From assembly GCA_965205255.1 (NCBI GenBank), contig OZ242051.1, positions 1,364,001 to 1,428,000 on the forward strand: DNA of 64,000 bases, read 5' to 3'. The DNA comes from G965205255 sp965205255. GTDB taxonomy: Bacteria > Pseudomonadota > Gammaproteobacteria > Pseudomonadales > Endozoicomonadaceae. The notes beneath the pieces were generated by a model. That model searched no databases, was not told the DNA's origin, and saw nothing but the letters and a program-made list of their open reading frames with translations. Each line of letters starts with the position of its first letter. The stretch's first letter is position 1. Positions 25,149 through 33,651 of this stretch are shown in pieces. A program made the position numbers and the translations under genes.

Positions 25149-25595
25149 ATGGATACCATCATCTTCCACCCTTGGTACTGGCTGGTTTTATGTCTGATGT
25201 TGATTGGTATCGAGTCTTTGGGCGCTGGTGGTTTTTTACTCGGTGGTGCCTTTGCAGGCTTTATCATGGCATTAGTTTCATGGCTTAAAGAAGGTATTTC
25301 ATGGGAGATGCAAGTTGTTGTATTTTGTCTTTTAGCCATCATTTTCACTCTGGCTTACTGTCTTATCTTTAAACGCTTTAACCAGAAAAGCGACAGCCCA
25401 ATAATTAATGATAGAGCAGCACAACTTCGTGGCAGAACTATTATAATTACTGAAGATTTGCCCTTGGGTAGTGGAAAAACGCAAATTGGGGACACACTAT
25501 GGAAAGTAAAAAGTGATCAACCATTAGAAAAAGGAGATGCTGTAATTATTTCAGGTTGTGAAGGGACGTTATTGCTTATTAAAAAGATTAAATAA
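25149..25595 (+). CDS. NfeD-like membrane protein (short form, YbbK/YuaF type)
   Basis: 148 residues. Two or three membrane helices (WYWLVLCLMLIGIESLGAG, MQVVVFCLLAIIFTLAYCL) precede a C-terminal OB-fold domain (LRGRTIIITEDLPLGSGKTQIGD ... GDAVIISGCEGTLLLIKK). Short NfeD proteins partner SPFH proteins such as the one just upstream, and the gene pair is widely conserved. No protease domain is present, as expected for the short form. Confidence 0.92.
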   Translation: MDTIIFHPWYWLVLCLMLIGIESLGAGGFLLGGAFAGFIMALVSWLKEGISWEMQVVVFCLLAIIFTLAYCLIFKRFNQKSDSPIINDRAAQLRGRTIIITEDLPLGSGKTQIGDTLWKVKSDQPLEKGDAVIISGCEGTLLLIKKIK

Positions 25596-25720
25596 CCAAT
25601 AAAAAAACAGTCGCAAACTAAACATCATGATTGTGCTACAGAACTAGACAGGCTGAATTAAACTATCAAGTGCAACAGGCTAATTTCGAATGATGAGTCA
25701 ACTGTCAGCAGATAAACAAG
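25596..25720. other. Intergenic, probably outer part of an IS1 remnant
   Basis: No coding signal of its own. It leads into the decayed IS1 transposase at 25721-25972 and may be its lost 5' part. Confidence 0.35.
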
Positions 25721-25972
25721 ATATTTAAGAAACTGTTAAAAAAACTGAAAGTTTTTCGCATTAAGTACTGGTTTACCAACAACCATGCCAGCTATGTACA
25801 TTGCTCGCCTACTGAAAACCATACGGTTAGTTAACGATATATCCAAGTCATGGAACATAGCAATCTGAATCTGAGAGTCAGGATCAAACGCCTGACAAGG
25901 AAAGTAATTTGCTTTTCATAACTGCCAGAAATACATGATAAAGCGATCGAGACTTGCATTGATCAACATTAA
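25721..25972 (+). pseudogene. IS1-family transposase remnant (InsB C-terminal part)
   Basis: One frame, with two internal stops, reads IFKKLLKKLKVFRIKYWFTN, then TENHTVS-stop-RYIQVMEH, SNLNLRVRIKRLTRKVICFS-stop, PEIHDKAIETCIDQH. The NLNLR.RIKRL.RK..CFS and HDK.I motifs are those of IS1 InsB. The N-terminal half is missing. A second remnant lies at 44069-44412. Confidence 0.75.
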
Positions 25973-26235
25973 TGTTAGGGTAACTGCAAGCTGGAGACAC
26001 TGCCCAGAAAAGTAATTCTATAAGATGTTAGAAGCAGGTTTTTGTATTATTCATAATACGCCATTATTCTGACATTTTTGTAAGTATGTCAAGTGAAGTA
26101 ATTTCCATCCTGAATATAGCTCACACTTAGCTCACAAACTGTTGGCTTTTTGTCTGTCGGTGACAACAAACCTCAAACGCACAACCTCTCTTGCTTACAC
26201 TCAATATACCGTACTTTTATGAGGTAAGAAGTATC
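25973..26235. other. Intergenic with one family A repeat end
   Basis: A family A terminus (GTTAGAAGCAGGTTTTTGTA) lies at about 26027-26046. The rest is A+T-rich and should hold the promoter of the next gene; no clear elements were found. Confidence 0.45.
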
Positions 26236-26829
26236 ATGAAAAGTGTTGTAACGGATAACAACAGAGAGAATTTATCAGAATCGGTGGCGCGGCTACCTGC
26301 ATCTGGCATATTTACCACGCCAATACACCTGCTAATGGTGGCGGGCATATTATTTAGTGCTTCGCTGAATGCAGGGGCTGCTACCCAGGGCAAATTGTAT
26401 CCAGAATCAAGTGGTTCCATAGGTATAAGGTTAACTATTCCTGACCGACTTGAGGTTGACCCCTTAAGCGATGGTAGCCACCTACAGTCTGAAAACAGTC
26501 TAAATACTCTATCAGGCTCGTCAGAGCTGCAAAAATTTATATGTGTTCAGGGTACAGGAATTGAGCATTATAGTGTCTCCGTCTCTGGTAATAACGGTGA
26601 TCTTATTCTGAGCAGTGATGACCATGCAGATATCCCATACCAAGTTACATGGAACCATGAGGGTCAGAAAGTGATTATACCGGCCGGAGATAATGAAGAC
26701 AGACTTATTATTAAAACAGATGAACGTTGTGATGCCCCGTCCAGTGTCAAAATAGAGATTTCCAACCAGCAGGCCATGGAAAAAGGTTCGTTTAATGGAG
26801 CAACTATTTTGAACATTGGTGTTGAGTGA
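26236..26829 (+). CDS. Secreted fimbrial-like protein linked to a CS1-type chaperone
   Basis: The start at 26236 (MKSVVTDNN) is downstream of GAGG; an upstream ATG is possible. 197 residues. It has an unusually long hydrophilic N-terminus before the hydrophobic signal (HLLMVAGILFSASLNAGAA). The mature part contains GSIGIRLTIPDRLEV, two cysteines about 80 residues apart (FICVQG, ERCDAP) and alternating beta-type sequence ending in NIGVE. The pattern resembles small pilin-like proteins that accompany alternative chaperone-usher systems. The chaperone at 27309 is 480 bases downstream. Exact role unknown. Confidence 0.6.
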   Translation: MKSVVTDNNRENLSESVARLPASGIFTTPIHLLMVAGILFSASLNAGAATQGKLYPESSGSIGIRLTIPDRLEVDPLSDGSHLQSENSLNTLSGSSELQKFICVQGTGIEHYSVSVSGNNGDLILSSDDHADIPYQVTWNHEGQKVIIPAGDNEDRLIIKTDERCDAPSSVKIEISNQQAMEKGSFNGATILNIGVE

Positions 26830-27308
26830 TACCAACACCTGTCTAACTACTGTTATGAGCGTGCTTTTATGACTGGCTGTTGAAGCAATACTTATGACAG
26901 TTTTTGACTCATCGTCTTCCATGAGCATTATCTTTTAGTTCTATAACATGAACAAAAGATAACTCATAAAAGACATAGAAAATAAGACTCTAAAAGCAAT
27001 ATCCAACGTAAATAAACCACAACACCCAGTCAGATCTAAAATCCTTAAATATTATCTGGAATTATGTCTTTTTCATCCAACAACTTTTTCAATAAAGCTT
27101 TTGACGAAAAGTACCCATGCATTCCAAGGGCTACACCCACCGTCCCCCAATACAATACTTAGAATGTTAAAGAGATCCATGACTTTCTCGCCAGCTGCTA
27201 ACGTATGCTTTGTTGAATAATCGGTCGGCCTTTGCAAAACATGTATACAAGACATTTTAATTTTAATATTATGTCAAAAATAAAAACAGCAGAAAAATGA
27301 GAATAATA
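26830..27308. other. Intergenic region with a degenerate family A repeat
   Basis: Starts with a diverged family A copy (26827-26940: TGATACCAACACCTGTCTAA). The gene's TGA is part of its end. A 60-codon minus-strand frame at 27073-27255 lacks motifs and is not supported. Confidence 0.45.
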
Positions 27309-28076
27309 ATGAATCAAAAGGTGAATTTCGGATCTGTCTTTCATTATTTACTACTGGTGATTTGTGGTACAGGCATGTTTGTAAATACTCAGGCAAGCAT
27401 GGTCCTTGATAAAATGATCGTTTACTTCAACGCTAATCAAAGATATCAGGATATAGTGGTAACCAATCCTGACAAAGAGCCCTTGTATCTGAAAACCAGT
27501 GTCGTTGAAGTGCTCAAACCAGGCACTCCTAAAGAAAAAAGAATGGTTATTACAGATCCGATTAAAATGACTATGTTAGCCTCTCCTCATAAGGTTGTTA
27601 TTCCTCCAAATCAGAGCAAAACTATTCGATTGGTTAATCTTAATGAGCCGTTGAACAGAGAAAAAGTTTATCGAGTTAACTTTACACCAGTAATAGGTAA
27701 AATAAAGGCGACAAAAACTGCTGTAAAAATTTTAATAGGTTATCAGGCATTAGTGTTTGTCAGACCAGAAAAGGGGTTTATTCAAGTGAGTAGTAAGCCG
27801 TCCGTAAAAAAAATCACTTTTATTAATACAGGTGATGTAAATGTATTACTTCGAAATGGAAAATATTGCCCTAAAGGTACAAAGAAAAATAAGTGTTTGG
27901 AGTTGAAGACAGATAGTAATCGTTTGTATGCTGGTCAAAGTTGGACTGTGAAGTTACCTCCAGAAGCGAAAAAAAATGGTGCAATAAATTTTGGTCTTTA
28001 TGATGGAAAGCGCGAACATGACGAAAGATTTTCACTGTCTGGCAAAACGATTTCAAACCTTATTGGGGTGGGCTGA
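27309..28076 (+). CDS. Periplasmic fimbrial chaperone, CS1/alpha type
   Basis: The start at 27309 (MNQKVNFGS) is preferred over an ATG four codons earlier. 255 residues with a signal peptide ending near TQASM. Typical PapD-like features: VTNPDKEPLYLKTSVVEV in the first Ig domain, VIPPNQSKTIRLV, and KILIGYQALVFVRP. The second domain has the disulfide pair of the alpha class (NVLLRNGKYC ... NKCLEL) followed by RLYAGQSWTVKLP. It would hold pilin subunits for an usher. No usher adjoins it; the nearest is at 40494. Confidence 0.85.
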   Translation: MNQKVNFGSVFHYLLLVICGTGMFVNTQASMVLDKMIVYFNANQRYQDIVVTNPDKEPLYLKTSVVEVLKPGTPKEKRMVITDPIKMTMLASPHKVVIPPNQSKTIRLVNLNEPLNREKVYRVNFTPVIGKIKATKTAVKILIGYQALVFVRPEKGFIQVSSKPSVKKITFINTGDVNVLLRNGKYCPKGTKKNKCLELKTDSNRLYAGQSWTVKLPPEAKKNGAINFGLYDGKREHDERFSLSGKTISNLIGVG

Positions 28077-28132
28077 ATATCATTGGGAAATTTGTTGGTA
28101 GCAAGAGCTGTGAATAGTAAGAGAAATGAAAA

Positions 28133-28810
28133 TCAGATATTTTTTTTGTTTGCCACACTATTACGCAGATATACTGGAACAGTTTGCTCAGCAGAAACAG
28201 CTTTTCCCTCACTGAATAAAGGCTCTGCAAGTTTTGCAACTTCTTTAGCATGAGGAAGTGCTTCAGGATAAATATTGTGACAATTCACTAAAAAGCGCTC
28301 GTAAAACTGGCAGCCTGTTCCAATACCTGTCAGTTCTTTTGAATCAGGAATAAATGATACACACTCAGGTCTTGTTACCTGTTCAGGTGATACAGCAGTT
28401 GCGGTTTTGGAGTTTTCGCCTTGTTTAAATCTGGCCCAATACACTTCATCCATTCTGGCATCAATAGTTGCAAGAATATCTTTTGCCTGATACTTATCAA
28501 TGGCCTGTTGAGCAAGCACTGAGAGGGTTGAAACGGGAATAACCGGTTTATCCAGTGCAAAAGCTAATCCCTGCGTGATTGCCGTTGCAATACGAACACC
28601 GGTAAAAGCCCCAGGACCACATCCAAATGCAATCGCATCAATGGTTGTTTTTGTGACCCCCGTATTTGCTAATAACTGGTCAATCATAGACAATACTTTC
28701 TGGCTGTGTTGCCTTGGCATTACACCGTAGATTTCAGTCAGGCTGCCTTGATACAACAAAGCAACAGAACAGGCTTCTGTTGCAGTTTCTATAGCAAGGA
28801 TCGTGTTCAT
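28133..28810 (-). CDS. tsaB: tRNA threonylcarbamoyladenosine biosynthesis protein TsaB
   Basis: 225 residues. Starts NTILAIETATEACSVAL, with the ASKHA fold motif QHSQKVLSMIDQLL and AFGCGPGAFTGVRIA. TsaB is the non-catalytic partner of TsaD in making t6A37 on ANN-decoding tRNAs. Its start overlaps the stop of adk by four bases (ATGA), giving translational coupling. The adk-tsaB pair is common in pseudomonad-like genomes. Confidence 0.95.
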   Translation of the reverse strand: MNTILAIETATEACSVALLYQGSLTEIYGVMPRQHSQKVLSMIDQLLANTGVTKTTIDAIAFGCGPGAFTGVRIATAITQGLAFALDKPVIPVSTLSVLAQQAIDKYQAKDILATIDARMDEVYWARFKQGENSKTATAVSPEQVTRPECVSFIPDSKELTGIGTGCQFYERFLVNCHNIYPEALPHAKEVAKLAEPLFSEGKAVSAEQTVPVYLRNSVANKKNI

Positions 28811-29457
28811 TGCCTTATCGCTGTCAAAACAGACTCAGAAATTAATTCAACAGAACCAACTCCTGAAATTTTATGATAGCGGATTAAATGTGATGTCTCT
28901 TCAATATGCTGATAAAACTCAGTGAGCGGCTTGGTTTGTTGATGATATACTTCAAGACGCTTACGAACAGTGATCTCTTTATCATCCTTGCGCTGAACCA
29001 AAGGTTCCATGGTTACATCATCGGTATCAGAAACCTTGGGCGGATTGTAAACAATGTGATAAATTCTTCCACTGGCAGGATGTATTCGACGACCACTTAT
29101 ACGCCTGATAATTTCTTCATCGGGAACGTCTATCTCAACAACATGCTCAATATTAATGCCATGTGCCACAAGTGCTTGGGCCTGTGGAATAGTGCGGGGA
29201 AATCCATCGAGCAAAAAGCCGTTGGCGCAATCGGGTTCTGCAATCCGCTCTTTTACTAGCGCCATCATAATGTCATCAGAGACAAGTTCGCCACTATCTA
29301 TAATTGATTTTACTTTAAGTCCCAACGAGGTCTCTGCTTTAATTGCCGCACGCAACATATCACCGGTTGATATTTGAGAAACTCCAAAGCTTTTAGTAAT
29401 CACCTGCGCTTGTGTGCCTTTGCCTGCTCCTGGCGCACCCAAAAGGATAATTCGCAT
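28807..29457 (-). CDS. adk: Adenylate kinase
   Basis: 216 residues, the long form with a LID domain. P-loop GAPGAGKGTQ at 7-16, the AMP-binding STGDMLRAA, DGFPRTIPQA, and a LID with GRRIHPASGRIYH. The LID lacks the four zinc cysteines seen in Gram-positive forms. Converts ATP plus AMP to two ADP. Upstream lies a threefold 18-bp repeat. Confidence 0.98.
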   Translation of the reverse strand: MRIILLGAPGAGKGTQAQVITKSFGVSQISTGDMLRAAIKAETSLGLKVKSIIDSGELVSDDIMMALVKERIAEPDCANGFLLDGFPRTIPQAQALVAHGINIEHVVEIDVPDEEIIRRISGRRIHPASGRIYHIVYNPPKVSDTDDVTMEPLVQRKDDKEITVRKRLEVYHQQTKPLTEFYQHIEETSHLIRYHKISGVGSVELISESVLTAIRQ

Positions 29458-29463
29458 AACTAT

Positions 29464-29516
29464 ATTCTACTCCGCAAGATATTTCTACTCCGCAAGATAT
29501 TTCTACTCCGCAAGAT
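29464..29516 (-). repeat. Three tandem 18-bp units in the adk leader
   Basis: Unit ATTTCTACTCCGCAAGAT (first copy one base shorter). On the minus strand each unit contains TTGCGGAGTAGAA, so the adk leader carries three GGAG ribosome-site-like sequences, the last just upstream of the ATG at 29457. Confidence 0.85.
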
Positions 29517-29703
29517 ATTTTGACCGCTTATCACTTAAGAAATCCATAAAAACAGCAAGACTACACAGCTTCATAAAATAACTCAATAGAAAAGCAAACA
29601 TTTATTTTGTCGTGATGCTTTTGTTTTGTCACTGATTTTATTAGAATGTCCAATCGCTTTCTTTGTGAAAGGAAACTTTTTTAGGTGATGTAGATTATTT
29701 TTT

Positions 29704-30555
29704 ATGGATGCGCTATTTGTCAAGCAACTCACCACACTGGATTTTTCATACCTTTGTCCGAAAAGGGGACTGATCGGTGAGACTTGGATCGTCGATGTTA
29801 CCTTATCGGGTAGACTCAATAGTGAAGGTATGGTTTTTGATTTTGCTCATGTCAAAAAACTACTTAAGCAAGAAGCTGACAGATTTGCTGACCATAAACT
29901 GTTAGTGCCAACGCAATCAGAATTTATCAGCCATTCATCAGAAAATGAACAAACTAAAGTAGTGATGAATTCGACGAAAATAGGAAAAATTATTTGCCAA
30001 GCACCGGCTGATGCGATTAATTTACTACCCGTTGCTCATATTTCTACAGATAGTTTGCTTCCCTGGCTTATTAAACATTTAAAGCAGTTTATTCCGGATA
30101 ATGTGTGCAAAATTGAGCTAGCACTATATCCTGAAGCAATTAGCGGAGCCTACTATCATTACAGTCATGGTTTAAAAAAACATTCCGGTGATTGTCAGCG
30201 TATTGCTCACGGACACCGTTCCCAACTAGAAGTATACATTAACAATAAGCGTTCAGCAGAAGCAGAAAAGCGCTGGGCAGAACGATGGAAAGATATTTAT
30301 CTTGCGACATCTGATGACAAAAAAGAAACATTCACCTGTAACCAAAATGAATACCTAACCTTTGCCTATGAAGCAAACCAGGGACAATTCAGTCTAACCC
30401 TGCCAGCGAACCACTGTTATGTTATTGATACCGATACTACCGTTGAATTACTGACAAGACATGCGGTTCAAACGATGAAAGACTGGTATCCTGAATCTAC
30501 CATCAAAGTCATGTTGTACGAAGGTGTTGATAAAGGTGCGGTAAGTTCGTCATAA
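29704..30555 (+). CDS. 6-pyruvoyl-tetrahydropterin synthase / QueD-family protein with two T-fold units
   Basis: 283 residues, about twice a usual QueD. The first unit has LIGETWIVDVTLSGRLNSEGM then VFDFAHVKKLLK and DHKLLVP. The second has AYYHYSHGLKKHSGDCQRIAHGHRSQLEVYI, with a candidate catalytic Cys and the zinc-type HGH; the first unit lacks these. Such tandem proteins are known in marine gammaproteobacteria. They act on dihydroneopterin triphosphate, giving carboxy- or pyruvoyl-tetrahydropterin. Because this window also encodes the pterin-dependent PhhA/PhhB, a role in cofactor supply is as possible as queuosine synthesis. Confidence 0.85.
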   Translation: MDALFVKQLTTLDFSYLCPKRGLIGETWIVDVTLSGRLNSEGMVFDFAHVKKLLKQEADRFADHKLLVPTQSEFISHSSENEQTKVVMNSTKIGKIICQAPADAINLLPVAHISTDSLLPWLIKHLKQFIPDNVCKIELALYPEAISGAYYHYSHGLKKHSGDCQRIAHGHRSQLEVYINNKRSAEAEKRWAERWKDIYLATSDDKKETFTCNQNEYLTFAYEANQGQFSLTLPANHCYVIDTDTTVELLTRHAVQTMKDWYPESTIKVMLYEGVDKGAVSSS

Positions 30556-30869
30556 AAACATAACTAACAGAGCTATTTCTTGTTGCAGTCATTGAAATAA
30601 TCTGAAAAAAATAATAAGAAAAACTTTACCTATACGTATTTTCACTTATAATACCGCCTGTCTCTTGGTTTGTTAAGATGTAGAAAAAAATAATCTGAAT
30701 TTGAACAATAAAGAAAATAATGTAAAAAAGTCTCAAAAATGTCTTGGCTAATATTTCAGGCAGGGTATGATGAAAATGTAACTTCTTTTACAATTAAAAT
30801 AAGATGAACAAAAAAAATAATAGTGGCCGTATAACAAATGTAAATAAAAATAGTGAGTGATTATAGAGC
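30556..30869. other. Leader region of the ATP synthase operon
   Basis: Strongly A+T-rich, no gene. It holds a good promoter candidate (30625-30652), which would give a leader of about 210 bases before atpI. Confidence 0.5.
30625..30652 (+). promoter_or_regulatory. Probable sigma-70 promoter of the atp operon
   Basis: TTTACC (30625-30630), 16 bases, then a perfect TATAAT (30647-30652). It is the only consensus -10 box placed before atpI in this stretch. Confidence 0.5.
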
Positions 30870-31253
30870 GTGCGCAAACCTCCAATAAATAAGCTTATCG
30901 GATTTCAAAGTGCCACTCTTTGTGTGCTGTGCTTGTGTGTCTGGCTGATAAGTGGAGAGACTGCGTTTTACTCTGCATTATTAGGTGTATCACTGGTGAT
31001 TGTTCCGCAGACATTTTTTGCAAAACGTGTTTTCAGTTATCGGGGGGCAAAGTATGCAAAAGAGATCATTCATAGCTTTTATATTAGCGAAGCTATTAAA
31101 ATAGTAATGACAATGGTAGGTTTTACTGTCATTTTTGTGCTGGTTCATCCATTAGATAATTTCTTTTTTCTCATGCTGTTTATTATTGGGCAATTGTTGT
31201 CCTCGTTCTATCCGGTCATTTTTAAAAACTGGTCTGCTTCAAAAACAGCGTAA
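30870..31253 (+). CDS. atpI: ATP synthase protein I
   Basis: 127 residues from a GTG start. Four hydrophobic segments (ATLCVLCLCVWLISGETA, LLGVSLVIVPQTFFAKRVFSY, MTMVGFTVIFVLVH, FFFLMLFIIGQLLSS). The family is poorly conserved; VPQTFFA and the position at the head of the atp operon identify it. Thought to help c-ring assembly or Mg supply. Confidence 0.85.
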   Translation: MRKPPINKLIGFQSATLCVLCLCVWLISGETAFYSALLGVSLVIVPQTFFAKRVFSYRGAKYAKEIIHSFYISEAIKIVMTMVGFTVIFVLVHPLDNFFFLMLFIIGQLLSSFYPVIFKNWSASKTA

Positions 31254-31340
31254 TAAAATAGAAAAGAATACTGTGTTTATAACAAGTCAAATAAATAAAA
31301 AGTAACAGGACACAATAAACAATACGGGCAAATCCAGATT

Positions 31341-32207
31341 ATGGCTAATAGCGCATCGGGTTATATTATTCATCACTTAAGTCATTTAACTTATGGCTGC
31401 CTGCCTGCTGGGTTTCAACGGGAAGATGGAACAATATTATCTCAATCTATCTGCACCATTGCCAACAATGCCCAAGAGGCAAAGGCAATGGGTTTTTGGG
31501 CGCTTCAATTAGACACCTTGTTCTGGTCATTAGTAACGGGTATTGTTTTTATTTCATTATTTGCTTATGTTGCAAGGCGTATGACAGCTGGTGTTCCAAA
31601 AGGATGGCAAAATTTTGTTGAAATGGCTGTAGAGTTCGTTGACAAAAACGTGAAAGATACATTCCATGGCAAAAGCGAGTTAATAGCACCATTAGCACTG
31701 ACCATTTTTATGTGGATATTTTTAATGAATTTACTTGACCTGATACCCGTAGACTGGATTCCTGGTCTGGCTAAACTGGCAGGTATTCCATACATGCGTA
31801 TCGTCCCTTCAACAGACCCGAATATTACCATTGGAATGTCACTTACTGTATTTGTATTAATTATCGCTTATACTATTAAAGCAAGAGGCTTTGCTGGATT
31901 TTTGGGTACTCTTACCCTGCATCCGTTTAAGCATAAAAACATGATAGTTCAGGGGTTGTTAATACCCATCAACCTCGTTCTTGAGTCTATAACGCTACTG
32001 GCAAAGCCCATATCACTGGCTTTACGTTTGTTCGGGAACCTGTACGCCGGCGAACTGATTTTTATATTGATTGCATTAATTGGATACTACCAGTTACCTT
32101 TACACTTTACTTGGGCAATTTTTCATATTTTGGTCATTGTATTACAAGCATTTATTTTCATGATGCTGACCATTGTTTACATGAGTATGGCGCAAGATTC
32201 TCATTAA
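31341..32207 (+). CDS. atpB: ATP synthase Fo subunit a
   Basis: 288 residues. Five to six membrane helices. The conserved helix with the essential arginine is seen in LLAKPISLALRLFGNLYAGELIF, and the earlier FMWIFLMNLLDLIPVDWIP is typical. Forms the proton half-channels beside the c-ring. Confidence 0.97.
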   Translation: MANSASGYIIHHLSHLTYGCLPAGFQREDGTILSQSICTIANNAQEAKAMGFWALQLDTLFWSLVTGIVFISLFAYVARRMTAGVPKGWQNFVEMAVEFVDKNVKDTFHGKSELIAPLALTIFMWIFLMNLLDLIPVDWIPGLAKLAGIPYMRIVPSTDPNITIGMSLTVFVLIIAYTIKARGFAGFLGTLTLHPFKHKNMIVQGLLIPINLVLESITLLAKPISLALRLFGNLYAGELIFILIALIGYYQLPLHFTWAIFHILVIVLQAFIFMMLTIVYMSMAQDSH

Positions 32208-32279
32208 AAGACAGGCATTAAAAATTAAAACTGAAAAAAAGAAATGAACTTATAGTCAATAAAAAAAGAGGAGAAAGTT

Positions 32280-32534
32280 ATGTCGCTGGTAGTTGGACTA
32301 ACTGCGATTGCAGTGGCCTTAATGATTGGTCTTGCTGCATTGGGAACAGCAATTGGTTTTGCCCTTTTGGGTGGTAAGTTCCTTGAGGGTGTTGCAAGAC
32401 AGCCGGAAATTGCACCTATGCTTCAGGTTAAAATGTTTATTGTTGCAGGTCTTCTTGATGCTGTATCCATGATTGGTGTAGGTATTGCATTATTTTTCAC
32501 TTTTGCAAACCCTTTCGTTTCCCTTGTTTCTTAG
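32280..32534 (+). CDS. atpE: ATP synthase Fo subunit c
   Basis: 84 residues, two helices joined by the polar loop ARQPEIAPM. The ion-binding carboxylate is the Asp in AGLLDAVSMIGVG. The surrounding residues fit a proton rather than a sodium site. A strong GAGGAGAAAG ribosome site matches its high required copy number. Confidence 0.97.
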   Translation: MSLVVGLTAIAVALMIGLAALGTAIGFALLGGKFLEGVARQPEIAPMLQVKMFIVAGLLDAVSMIGVGIALFFTFANPFVSLVS

Positions 32535-32615
32535 CGACAGAGATTGCAGATATATTTGAGTATTAACGTGTACTCATAGAAGCATTCTGGGTGATTTTGT
32601 GGAGAGTGAAAGCGT

Positions 32616-33086
32616 ATGAATATTAATGCTACGTTAATCGGTCAAAGCATTGCGTTTATCATTTTTATTTGGTTCTGCATGAAATTTGTGTGGCCTCCTA
32701 TTATCAAGGCACTGGAAGAAAGAAAAAAGAAAATTGCAGACGGATTGGCCTATGCAGAAAAAGCAGATAAAAAGTTAGCGCAAGCCAGAGAAAAAGCTGA
32801 TGAATACGTCAGATTAGCTCAGGAGCAGGCTCGGACCATTGTGGATATAGCAAACCAGAAATCTACGACAATTATCGATCAAGCAAGAGAGCATGCACAA
32901 AATGAAGCAAGAAAAATAAAAAATACTGCTCAGCAAGAAGTCGCACACGAAATTCTAAGGGCAAAAGAAACTTTGCGAAAACAAGTGGGAGCTTTGGTTG
33001 TTGCTGGCGCATCCCAGATTATAAGTGAAAGTATTGACGAAACCAAAAACAAAAAGCTGGTCGAAAAGCTGGCTGCTGAACTGTGA
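32616..33086 (+). CDS. atpF: ATP synthase Fo subunit b
   Basis: 156 residues. N-terminal helix (TLIGQSIAFIIFIWFCMKFVWPPI) then a long charged coiled coil (LEERKKKIADGLAYAEKADKK). Forms the peripheral stalk that links subunit a to F1. Confidence 0.96.
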   Translation: MNINATLIGQSIAFIIFIWFCMKFVWPPIIKALEERKKKIADGLAYAEKADKKLAQAREKADEYVRLAQEQARTIVDIANQKSTTIIDQAREHAQNEARKIKNTAQQEVAHEILRAKETLRKQVGALVVAGASQIISESIDETKNKKLVEKLAAEL

Positions 33087-33101
33087 TATAAGGTTGGAAC
33101 C

Positions 33102-33635
33102 ATGTCTTATGAAACATTAGCAAGACCTTACGCAAAAGCGGTTTTTGATCACGCTGTTTCTGGTAAAAATCTGGACAGTTGGGAGCAAATGCTAACTATT
33201 TTGAGTGAATTGACAACACAAAAAAAAGTGTGCGAAATGTTGTCAGCTCCTGACCTGACAGCCTCTCAAAAGATTTCTAATATGGTGTATTTGGCGGGAG
33301 ATATACTGGAATCAGGGGGAAAAAATTTATTGCATATTTTATCTTTGAATCAGCGACTATTGTTACTACCCTGGATAAAAAAACATTATTCTCTGTTGAG
33401 ATCTGAGTACGAACAGACTCAGGAAGTTGTTGTTTATACGGCTTATGATTTTGATAGTCCGCTGAAAGAAGTGCTGGCAAATAAGTTAAAACAGCGATTT
33501 GGTAAGAGCATAACAATAAAATCCATTATTGATTTTTCATTAATTGGTGGTGTAAAAGTGTGTGCTGGCAACTGGGTTTATGATGATTCATTAAAAGCTC
33601 GGCTAAGCAAATTAGCTCGGGCAATAACTTTGTGA
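33102..33635 (+). CDS. atpH: ATP synthase F1 subunit delta
   Basis: 177 residues. Begins YETLARPYAKAVFDHA, the family signature, and ends with SLIGGVKVCAGNWVYDDSLKARL. Joins the b stalk to the top of F1. Confidence 0.96.
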   Translation: MSYETLARPYAKAVFDHAVSGKNLDSWEQMLTILSELTTQKKVCEMLSAPDLTASQKISNMVYLAGDILESGGKNLLHILSLNQRLLLLPWIKKHYSLLRSEYEQTQEVVVYTAYDFDSPLKEVLANKLKQRFGKSITIKSIIDFSLIGGVKVCAGNWVYDDSLKARLSKLARAITL

Positions 33636-33651
33636 TTTTTTGGGGCAGGTG

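Noticed and set aside
27073..27255. 60-codon minus-strand frame before the chaperone gene
   Set aside because: No clear ribosome site or family. A shifted frame also gives protein-like sequence with a stop, so it may be an unidentified relic, but I cannot support it.
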